Below, piece by piece: positions 9,298-21,200 of a DNA stretch of 64,000 nt. This stretch comes from Marthasterias glacialis (lineage: Eukaryota > Echinodermata > Asteroidea > Forcipulatida > Asteriidae), in NCBI GenBank assembly GCA_911728455.2, contig OU452232.1, positions 6,351,227-6,415,226 of the forward strand. Direction: 5' to 3'. Within the stretch, counting starts at the first letter, position 1, and each line of letters opens with the position of its first letter. Below the pieces are notes generated by a model, which saw only the letters and a list, made by a program, of their open reading frames with translations, did not search any database and had not been told where the DNA came from. The position numbers were made by a program, and so were the translations under genes.

Positions 9298-12200
9298 GTA
9301 AGTATTCCATAAAAGTGTTTTGCATTGCATCTATTTCGTAACAAAAATTGTGAAATCGCCACTGACACTGGAATATCAAGTAAAATACTCATTACAGAGA
9401 TCCCTTCACATATTTTGGGCACAATCGGTCGATCTGTGCGATGGGTCGGTCGTTGCACGATCGGTCGATCATTACGCTATATTCAATATTGGTCGATCAT
9501 GATGCTTTATTGGTCGATCCCACTGCCACCAGTCGAATATTTTTTCTTTACAATTCACAACTCTGGAGTGGAGGAGTATTTTTTTAAAGGTAAAGTAAAG
9601 GCCAAGATATCCTTCAGAATGGACTGATCGCGCAGATCGACCAATTACGCCCAACAAAACATGCAACAGTACCCCAGCACATTGGCAAGTTTTATGATTA
9701 CGTTCATATAAGTAGGCAAATTTAAGTTCTGATCACCAAAGTGATATGGGTATCAACAAATGCAGTTAATAGGGTCGAGGATACGAAGCTGAAAGAGTCC
9801 AGTGGACTGGCCCTAAAATTAGGCTACTGGTGGCTATAAATAATATGCCCCATTGTTTTGAAACAATCACTTCTAAGCTCTAGAAAGGAAGCCTTCAATA
9901 GACAATAGACCGATCCATTAAAACCCTGGTGTCAGCGGGGAGGTTGAAAAATAATCCAATTGTTACCAAATATGGTCATAATTTTTTTTTTAATGGGCTA
10001 ATAAGGCCAAGATTCCATGTAATCCTCACCCCTGGTATACCCCACAAGCCTGTAGACTCCCATTGGCCAGACCCTAACCACTGCAGAGTAAGGAGTGTTG
10101 AAAGACAGCAGCCACATGTCTCAGTGCAGTAATTGATTGACCCCTGTGCCAAGTATTCCCTTGGCACAGGGCGGTATGCACTTTGTGAAAACAACTTGTG
10201 CTGCACACTGGTCATAAATAACACAAGTCTAAGTCTTGACTGGCACTCCAATTCACCCCCCACGGTGATTTGTAATGGCTTTGGGCTTGCAGGGTGGGTT
10301 ATTGACCTTAAAGACAGGGTGGACGAAATTTTAACTTCCTGGATCCAGCGAAGTTGTTCATTAATGTGGTTGCTCTGAGGGTTTTAAGCCCCGCCCCCTA
10401 AACATATTGACCAATCACAGCATTGGCTAAATCACAGCTGTACACACTGCACGACATGAACGCGCTCGCTATAACTACACGCACGCATGTTTACATTTTC
10501 CAATAGGATTTTTATCGTTTCAGACTTTTGTCAGACTTTCTGTGGCGTACCCAAGGCTGTGATTGGTCAACACGTATGGGGGCGGGGCTTAATGGATCGG
10601 TCTGTTACTCCTAAACCAAGTTAAAGTAAACAATATCAAATATCAGACAAAGCTGCTTAACTTTTTAACATTTGGTTTTGTTATCTTCAGGGGCCAGATG
10701 ATTTCACAAGAGGACTTCTCGTTTATCCGAGACTACGACAATGCGAATGGGGAGAGACGCGATCAGCTGATTCATAATCTAGGACCTCAGTGTGCGAAGG
10801 TGTTCATCCGACTGATGGGGCGCATTGCTAAGGAACAGACAGTGCGGTACATTCTGACGATGATTGACAGTATGCTCAAGGTAGGATGAATACGGGTGGC
10901 ATGTGCGTAAAATGCTCGCCTCTCACCAATGTGTCCCCTGGTTCGATTCCCGGCTAGGGCCATGTGAGTAGAGTTGTGTGTTGGTTCCCTCCTGTGCCTT
11001 TCACAAAAGCACAGGTATTCATCTTGAGATGAGTTGTCAGTATTATTACCATAGTGATTTGAATTGTGACATTACACTTTACTTAGCAATTAATTAAGAT
11101 TGATTCGCACTTAGAGATCAATCTTAGCTCTTTGTGAAAAAAGTCAAACACTTTTGATCTCAGGCTGTTCTTCGTGGTCATACATGGGTTGATGTTCCTG
11201 GCTGCTAAAGGCGCCCTTGAATGCCTGCAGCTCGAACACATGTAGCCGCGCTCTTTGCAACTCAGAATCTCAGCTGCCAGTAAGGATGGTTAGCCTCCTT
11301 AATTATTATTATTATTGTTATTGCACCAACTTTGTTCCCTTGTGGTAATTCCACAGTTACTCACGGTTGGCCAAAGTTACCCTAAATTTGATGGGATTTA
11401 AAATTATAGGTGGGAATCCTCCAAAATCAAAGATGTTGGCAAAGAGCTAGAAATACAAAGACCTAACTTCTTGAACATTCAAAAACAAGGTGTCTTTATT
11501 GTTCACCCCACATTCTTATATTCAAAGAAACCAACTCTGTACTACATCTCCAAATTGAAAGTAAAACCTTGGTAGCACTGAGACTTTCCAAACAATTCTT
11601 ATGTGACTTTCTTGTAGGAGAAGCCCGAGCGTGTCAGTATTTTTGTGGAGCACGGCAAGAAGACGAAAACGGCACCATGGACTCCGTTTCTAAACATGCT
11701 GAATCGTGAGGATTCCTTCACTGTCAATCAGGTACCAATAATGACCCAGTGCTTCACTTTGTTTCATAAGCATTTTGTTTGTCAACCCTCTTACTGTCCG
11801 ACCATTCAGTATCATCCACTGTGGTTTGGAATGGTAGCCTGCAATACGATACGAATCATGTTGTGAATGCATCTAAACAGTACACAGTCAACCCTCCTAC
11901 TGTTAGACCATTCACTTTCTTCCACTTTGGTTTTGAATGATAAACTATGCCAACCTCCAATGTGATATCATGTGGTGAATGCATACTACACAGTACACAG
12001 TCAACCCTCCTACTGTCTGACCATTCAATGTCATCCACTGTGGTTTTGAATGATAGACAAACTATACTAGCCTGCAATATGATATCATGTGGTGAATGCA
12101 TCTACACTGTACACAGTCAACCCTCCTACTATCTGACCACTCAATATCATCCAACATTGTTTTGAATGATAGATAAACCATACTAGCCTGCAATATGATA

Positions 12201-15200
12201 TCATGTGGTGAATGCATACTACACTGTACACAGTCAACCCTCCTACTATCTGACCACTCAATATCATCCAACACTGTTTTGAATGATAGATAAACTATAC
12301 TAGCCTGCAATATGATATCATGTGGTGAATGCATCTTCACTGTACACGGTTACTTCAGTGCACAGTTGCGCCACCACACACAACCCATGCAGTTGAATGG
12401 TTTCAAATGGTTGGGTCAACTCACTGGGAAATGTGGCCAAGAGTAGGAAGGTTAAAACACTATTTCTGTATAAACTATCTTTAGACTGGTTGAACATTTA
12501 CCCCACGAAACTGTATGTAGAACACACTAAGTGCTTACAACATTTACAGTGTGAAAGAAAACAAAGCGAATACTCACCATGCTTAGGTAGCACTCTGCGC
12601 TTAGTCAAACACCAGTCTCTCTTTCAAACTTTCTTGCCAGGCATGCCGGATCATCACCAAGCTAGCCTGCTTCAGCCGGGAGAAGATGAACGCCAACGAC
12701 CTGAAATGCTTCTTTAATTGGATCAAGCACCAGCTCACCATGAGTCTAAACGGCTACACGCAAACGGTGGTGGAGTGTCTGCAGCAGATGCTTAGATTGG
12801 ACGTGTACCGGGTCGCCTTCATGGAGAACGAGGGAGTCAGCACGTAAGATTGAGTTTATTGATGTTTTACCCTACACCGATGTGTGTAATACTCAGTACC
12901 TTCCTAAGTCCTTTAGGGAAAAAAAATCGACAGGCATATTACTCGGGTGGGATTCAAACTCATGACCTTTGCCATTCTAGAGCAGATATCTTACCACTAG
13001 ATCAACGAGATTGCCCGGTAGGTAGAGACCAGTTAGAATCCTATATCATGGTATCCTATATCATTCTATTATCATGGTGCAGCCATCTTGTTGTTTCTTC
13101 CATTCAAACCAATGTAACCAAACTGAGGCTGGAAGGGAAAATAGTCTGGTCCCTTTTTATACATTGAGAATTACACCTATCAGTGTCATTGGGTATACAG
13201 GGAATCTGACAAAGGTGGCTGCAGTGTGATAAAGGTCTATTACATTAGCAGTGGGTACCTCAACCATTTGATAGTTATAATGGTTGCAGTACCCGCTGCT
13301 AATAGGATTGGAACTGCCTCTGGCTGCCGGGCAATCTCGCTAGTCTAGTTGGTAAGACATCTGCTCTAGAATGGCAGGGGTCGTGGGTTCGAATCCAACC
13401 CGAGGAATGAGACTGTGTTGTTGTTTTTTTTCACAGGACTCGGGAATGTACTGACTATACAGTGCTTAACACACATCGGTTTATGGGCAAAAACACAAAT
13501 AACATTTTATAGATGTTAAATTTGCATCAGGTATAAAGAACGTTATTCGTGTTTTACACCAAGCAAATGTCTGTTAAGCGCTGTATACTCAGTACATTCA
13601 ACAGGCATCGGGTGGGATTCAAACCCACGACACTTGCCTTTGATTTTGGTTGAGTTGGTCAACGCTTGGCCATCTTTAATCCTAAGCATATTAGGCCAGT
13701 GATAAATCGTTTTCTTGAATGAGGCAAACAATCCATCACAGAGATGAAAGACTCATCTCTTGTTACGAGCAAACCTGTAGTTTCTTTTAATCGTGATGTA
13801 AAGAGTCTATGAACCTCTGAACCTCAAACGCTTTGACTCTGTTTAAACATCTAAAGACAGTAAATGTTTTAAGAGTAAATGGGTACCTGTTCTTGTGATT
13901 GATTTAGCCTGGTGCGCTACAATACATACGTGGCAGCACAGGCTGTGTATTCCCAAGGGAGCTGAGATGGTTTAAGGGATAACATAAATGGCCCAGTGAC
14001 CAGGGCCCAATTTCATAGAGCTGCTTAAGCAGAAAATATTGCTGACAGATTTTCTGCTAAGCAGAAATGAGCAGGATACCAGTCACAAATTGAACATGTG
14101 ACATGGTAGTTTGGCCGGTAACCTTATTCTGGTTAGCATAATTTCTTTGTGCTTAGCTACCTTTTGTGCTTAAGCAGCTCTATGAAATTGGGCCCTGCAG
14201 GTCCCAATTTCATAGAGCTGCTTAAGCAGAAGAAAGTGCTTACAAATTTTCTGCTGAGCAAAAGTAAGCAGGATACCATCCGCAGATTGTACATGTGACA
14301 TGCTATTTTGGCTGGTAACCTCATTCTGGCAAGCATCATTTTGTTTGTGCTAAGCTACTTTTTGTGCTTAAGCACCTCAATGAAATTGGACCCAGGGGTA
14401 ATATTGTTCACATGCCATAAGCATCATACGTAGCGGATACTGGCACTATATACATGTAAGTGTCATTTGAAATTTATCATCTTGTTTTTTTTTTTTTTTT
14501 TTTTGTCATTTAGGATCCTTACAGTGTTGGCTGGTAAGGTTAGCTTCCAGATCCAATACCAGCTGACATTCTGCATCTGGATGCTGACATACAATCCACA
14601 ACTCTGTGCACAGCTCAACAAGTAAGTCATTTAAGCATAGCTTTTGGAATACGTTTCTCAACTTCCATTACTTTGTCCTATTAGTAGCGCAAACCCCTTC
14701 TCTTTAGCAATAATTGTTCTGGGTTCTTTTACATAACACATGGGACTTACAGCTTTACATCCCATCCGAAGGACGAAGCTATAATGGTTAAGTGTCTTGC
14801 TTAACCAGTTCACGTCGGATGACGTGAATACACGCCAAAATTTCATTTGGCAGATTAAGAAAGACGTGAAAACACGCTTTTGTGCAAACTTGGAAAACCG
14901 GAACATTTACACGCCTGGACATTCCATTGTGTAGAGTGCGCAGTGCGTGCACTCCCCATGCAATGCTTTGTTCCCCCATATAAAGAGGGACAGACAGTAC
15001 TGGAATTCGTGCTCAAAGTCTCCCTTTTTCGGGAGTAATTGTGTAAACCTTGATTCCAGACCTTTGTCCTTTTGTTATACAAAGAGGATTACCAGAGACC
15101 GATATGCTGCCACCATTGTTTATCAGTATATTCGGCTCAATGAGAGGTAAGTCCAAGTGGACTGAGATTCCATTCTGATCATCGGCCTTGGCATAATGCC

Positions 15201-18200
15201 ACGGTTATGCGATTCACGCTGAATGCATCTCATATTTTTTAGAAAGATTATGCAGTTCTTGCTAATGAATATGTACGAGATAAAATAATAATCATTCGCT
15301 TACCTGCCCTGTACTGAGGTTGACTCACAGTGAGTGACAGAGTGCTGTTTGTTCGTTCATCAGGTACACCATCATTCCAGTTCTTGCCGATATCCTGAGT
15401 GAGTCAGTCAAAGAGAAAGTCACAAGAATCATCTTGCTGGTCTTCAGGGTATGCCAACAAAGAATTCCCCGTCCCACAAACTTCTTCTCTCAATGCAGGA
15501 AAAACGCTATACAGCGGATTCTGTTGCATTGTGAAGTGAACTGGTTTACACCAGCCGTGGCACTGGGCAGTTGGGAAGAAATGCAGAGTTAAACAAGCGG
15601 TAACTCGAGGCTTAACCACGGATAACCCCGGAAATTCTTAACAAAACCTCAAGGCTTACCTCGAGTTACCACCTGTTTAATGTTTGCAGCCCTCCCTTAC
15701 CCTGCTAAATATACCAACTGCGAGTTACTTTGAAACTAAGGACATGTCCGAATCAAGCGACTTCGGCTACGGCTATGGCCGCTGGCTGCAACGCCAACGT
15801 GGAAGAATAGGAATCCTCGGCGTTCCGGCCGTAGCCACTGCCGAAGTCATTCATTCAGACACGGCCTAACTGTACATGTCGGGGCCCTGCACCCTGCTAT
15901 TAATGCAACACAATGGAATTTGAGTTGACTGCTAACTGCAGCAAAATACAGCAGAGGATTCTGTTGCAGTGTGAAGTCCAGTCTCAGCACTGGGCATTCA
16001 ATCTGCTGAATGCATCAATTGAAAGTTGCTTAATAATTGAGCATGTCCGGGCCCTGAACCCTGCTAAATGCAACTCAAGGCAACAAAGTATGAGATTTGG
16101 AGGTGACTGCTAGACGCAACACAATGCAACAGAGTGCATCGAATATGAGTTGACTGCTAAATTTCAAACAGTTGAAATGAAAACCCCCTTGAAATGCAGC
16201 AAAATGGGATTCTGTTGCATTGTGAATACATATTGTAGTAGAGCACATGGGATTTGAGTTGACCGGTAAATGCAACCAAATACAAGAGAGGATTCTATTG
16301 CATTGTGAATAAAACTGGTTTACGCCAGCCTCGGCACTTTGCAATCAACCTGGAGACTTGCATTGCACATGAAAATGTCGAGGCACTATAGAACCCTGCT
16401 AAATGCAGCACATTGCAACAGAGTACATGGTTTTCGAGTGTGACTGCTAAATTCAAAACATTTGAAATGAAAACCCTTCGAAATGCAGCAAAATGGGATT
16501 CTGATGCATTGTGAAGTGAATTCACAATGTAGTAGAGCACATGGGATATTTGAGTTGACTGCTAAACTCAAAACAGTTCAAATGAAAACCCTTCGCAATG
16601 CAGCAAAATGGGATTCTGATGCATTGTGAAGTGACTGGATCAAATTTCCTGGCTCTGCTTAACACGGAATTATTTGCTTTGGACGCCCTGTAAGGCACAT
16701 TATTCTATGGGCCATAAACGCAGAATTCCGCGGTAAGCAGAGCCATGAAATTGGGCCCTTGTTTACACTTCATAAAGTCTGTAAGCACAAAACCTTGCTT
16801 AGCACAGAAAAATCTTGCTTAGCAGAAACAGGTTACCAGCCGAAATTCCATTAAGTTTACATTGGTTTGACTGGTACACAACAACCTTTACCAACTGGTG
16901 CTATTTGTTGTATTTGGCTTGGTAAAGCTGATCATAATTAATTTGGTTAACTGGTACAAACCATGTAAATGTATAGGGATAAGAAATTTAGACTTTTATC
17001 TGAATTCAGACCTTTAAATGTCTGCCTGGTGGAAAAAGTAGCTATTATTTTCTTCATATATAAAGAAATCCTGCCCTTTGATCTACTTCTCTAGTGCTGA
17101 GGATACTGTTCCCAGAAGCTCTTTGAAATCTGTAACTCCAGGGGTTACCAAGAGGTGGAAATGCCACCAATTCCAGGGAGGAGAAAGTTTAGACTTTTAT
17201 CTGATTTCAGACTTTTTAATGTCGGCATGATGGAAAAAAGTAGCTGTTTTTTTCTTCAGATATAAAACAAACTTGCTCTATGATCTGCTGCTCTGGAGCT
17301 GAGGATGCTGTTTCCAAAAGCTCCTTGAAATCTATAACTCTGTAATCCAGAGGTTACCAAAAGGTGGAAAATGCCATCTCCTAAAATTTGGATCCTAGTT
17401 TGAGACCTTTTTGTAAGCAATGACTCTAACCCCCCCTGTATGTATCGTTCCTTAATCTCACCTTGAATTCAACTGTTCCAGAATATGATTGAGAAAGCAG
17501 AAGAGAAGGAGGTCGTTCAAGACAACGCCCTGGCAATGATCCAGTGCAAGGTCCTAAAGCAGCTGGAGGTCCTCCAAGGTCAGAAGATTGAGGATCCCGA
17601 CATCACAGAAGACATTGAGTTCCTCACCGAGAACCTGCAGAACAGTATGGTGGACTTGAGGTGGGTTGCTCCTTTGAAGTGGTTTGCTCCTTTAAGGGTA
17701 AGAAGTGAAGATATTGACGAGACCGCGAGAACAGTAATGTGGATTTGAGGTGGGTTGCCTCTTTAAAGTGTTCTTAAAGTGTTTGTAAGGTGGTTTGCTT
17801 CTTGAAAGGGTAAGAAGTGAAGATATTTACTACATCACAAACTAAAGGTGGGTTGCCCCTTTAAAATGCGTTTGTTAGGGAATTGTTCCTTTAAGGTGTT
17901 ATGGTTTGCTCCGTTTAAAGGTAACAATTGAATACATTGACTACAAGAGAATGTTAAAGTTGCTCTAAAGATGGGTTGCCCCTTTAAGGAATTTTTTCTT
18001 TAATCTTTACACAAGGATGATGAATCCTTTAAAGTGCAAGACAAAAAAGTTTCAGTTTTTTTCCAAGGACCTACCTTTATAAGTGTGACTGACTTGACTG
18101 ATCGCCCCATTTAAATGCTGGGATCCATTCGTCGATAGTCGTTCCTGATCTGCAGCTTGTTAGGTTAAGTAGGGAAAAAAAGCTTTTTTTGTAATTAACT

Positions 18201-21200
18201 ATTCATGATGTCATGGTTTATTTAAAGCTCCTTTGATGAATATTCATCAGAGGTCAAGTCAGGTCGTCTAGAGTGGAGCCCAGTGCACAAAAGTGAAAAA
18301 TTCTGGCGGGAAAACGCCATGAGGTTGAACGAGAAGAGCTATGAATTATTGAAGTAAGTAAACCAATTTAAATACATTTATTATTATTTTTATTCTTATT
18401 ATAAATATTTTTCTGGTGTTGCAACCAAGGGGCCCTCGGAAGTGACTTGCACTGTGACCCGTAGGCCTAAAGGTACCTGTGTAGAGAAGATAATGAAGAA
18501 ATGATCACTCTTAGATGTACTAGGAAAGCCCGAAATAGAGAAAAGCCGGGTGGGGACTGAAAACCCAATCTTATGCAAGGCTCCATCTGAGGCGGGATGG
18601 GAACCAGGGTCCACAGAGGTGAAAGGCAGGGCAAGAAATAGACTGGTCCCCCGTCTGTATTTGCAAGGATAAAGACAGGCACTGGTCTTATAAACCTAAT
18701 GGTTTCATCGGTACGCAGTGACGCGTAGCTACCAGACTTACAGCAATATGAGAAAGTCTGTAAATCCAACAAACGTTTATCTCTTAATATAAGTTATCAC
18801 ACATATATAGCGCTTCGGCGTCCCATATCCCACGAGGCCGAATTCCACGAGCAAGAGTGTGATAACAAATTTATCTTCCAGTCAACTGGAAGATAATACA
18901 ACTTTGAGCGTTATTTGAGGAAGAGCAAAATGTGCAACCTGCAAATTTTAGAATATCATTTTGCACTGTCCGTATACGGAGTGTGACGCATGATACCCAA
19001 AATACGCAGAGTGCAAAATAGACTACTGCGAGTATAATATAATTTAATATCACTCTTGTTTAGCATTCTGATTGGAGGATTAACGCATACTGGAAGATAA
19101 ACACCTTTATTGCTCTGACATAACACAACCAAACCCTTCTACATGTGCAACCTGCAAATTTTAGAATGTCATTTTGCACTGTCCGTATACGGAGCGTGAC
19201 GCATGATACCCAAAATACGCAGAGTGCAAAATAGACTACTGGGAGTATAATATAATTTAATATCACTCTTGTTTAGCATTCTGATTGGAGGATTAACGCA
19301 TACTGGAAGATAAACACCTTTATTGCTCTGACATAACACAACCAAACCCTTCTACAAGGTTTAGAATTTTCTGACACTCCAAATCTTAGTGTATTTTGGA
19401 AATGTTTTGACGCAACCGGATCTTTTCATGTTTTAGGATCTTGACCAGACTTCTTGAGACGTCCAAAGACCCACTGGTACTCTGTGTCAGCGCTCACGAC
19501 ATCGGTGAATATGTCCGACACTACCCAAGAGGCAAAAAGTGAGTACAATTTTGCCTATTTCAATGACACGCTTGGGCAGAATGTAGCACTTTGGGTACTC
19601 TGTAATTTTTGTATAACCACGTTTTGACACTGCCTTGTTTAACGATGCTTTTAGTATCTTATTGATACTTAGTAATTATTGATATCAACGTTTTTGTTGT
19701 TGATTGATACAGCATTGTTGAGCAGTTGGGCTGCAAGCACATGGTGATGCAATACATGACCCACGAGGACCCCAATGTCCGCTACGAGGCACTCCTGGCT
19801 GTACAGAAGCTCATGGTTCACAACTGGTATGCTCCAATAGTTATGCCTATCACTGTACAACCTGATGAATGAATACATATGCATGAGGTTGCGATTTGAA
19901 TATTCATGAGGTGTCAGTGTTCAACCATGGAGGTCGAAAATTGTCTACCTCCATGGTTCAACTTGATGAATGAATACATATTCATGAGGTGTCCGTGTTC
20001 AACGTGATGAAGGCATACATATTCATGAGCTGTCAGTGTTCAACCTGATAAGAAGTGAATACATATTCATGAGGTTGAGGGTTGAATATTAATGAGATGT
20101 CAGTGCTGATGAATAAATACATACTCATGAGGATGCGGTTTGAATATGCAAAAGCCCATGTACAGTCTTGTGAGTGAATGAATATTCATAAATTTAATAC
20201 ATTTGTACATCCCATTGGTTAATCATTCCATCATGTATATTCATGGTGCAACCATTTTCGGGCACATACACCTGTACATGTATTTAAAAGTCTATACATG
20301 CACTTGCATAATCGTTACACTCGCATAATTTTCAACTGACATCCTTGAATTGGTATTAAATCAGTGAAAAAAGCTGTGTGCCTATGTGAAAAATTAACTT
20401 ATAATTGTTAGTAACAGGTACCTAAAACAAAGTAATGTGTGTGGCAAAAATCATGTACTTGTAGGTTAGGATATACTCCAATGTCTCCTTATCTTCCCTT
20501 TGAATGCTCATTACTTCCCAAAGTTTGACTTCCAAAATTGTAGCCATTTTGGAAATGTGTTGTGGATGTCCCCCCAGCATGATAAATGTTTACTGTCGAT
20601 CATCATTCAACTTTTGATGTTGCTTGATAATGGAATGGGTATACACTGTTCCACTGCATATTGGACTACGCTTGGCTTTAGCACCATAGACCTTGAGTTT
20701 GTTGCCACCATCTTTGTCTGGTCCCCTGTCAACCATATCAATCATGACTACTGATTTTCATGATGCCAAATCGGGACCCAGCCTCAGTTTTGGGCACAAT
20801 GGTTTGAATGGGAGAATGATAAGATGGCTGCCCTATGATACAGCTCTATATGCTGGTGTTACTGCCATGGTACCACGCTGTCACGTACCGTAATCGTAGC
20901 ACTGCAATTACATGGAGAACATGGACTCTTTGGACACTGGTCTTGGTCTTGGCCTTGGCCTTTTTTCATGGCCTTGGTGACCCTTTCAAAATATTCCCAT
21001 AGACTTTACGATTTTCCAGCCGAGGTGTACTTTACAAAATGAAAAATGGCGTTGCCCTCTCATTGATGGACTTCCGAGTCTGCATATTCTCAAATAGTGA
21101 GGTACGCAATGCTGACCAATCAGCATGCAACCTGACAACACGCAAGCATATTGAAGTTACTGTGCACAGTTTACCCATGGGCATGGATAGACCGATCCAG

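Noticed and set aside
9325-9666. Overlapping ORFs of 60-100 codons on both strands
   Set aside because: They lie in a palindromic foldback element in ATP6V1H intron 1.
13320-13410. Possible tRNA gene
   Set aside because: A- and B-box-like motifs are present, but there is no matched acceptor stem, and the same sequence recurs with a common 3' body at several sites, which fits a SINE.
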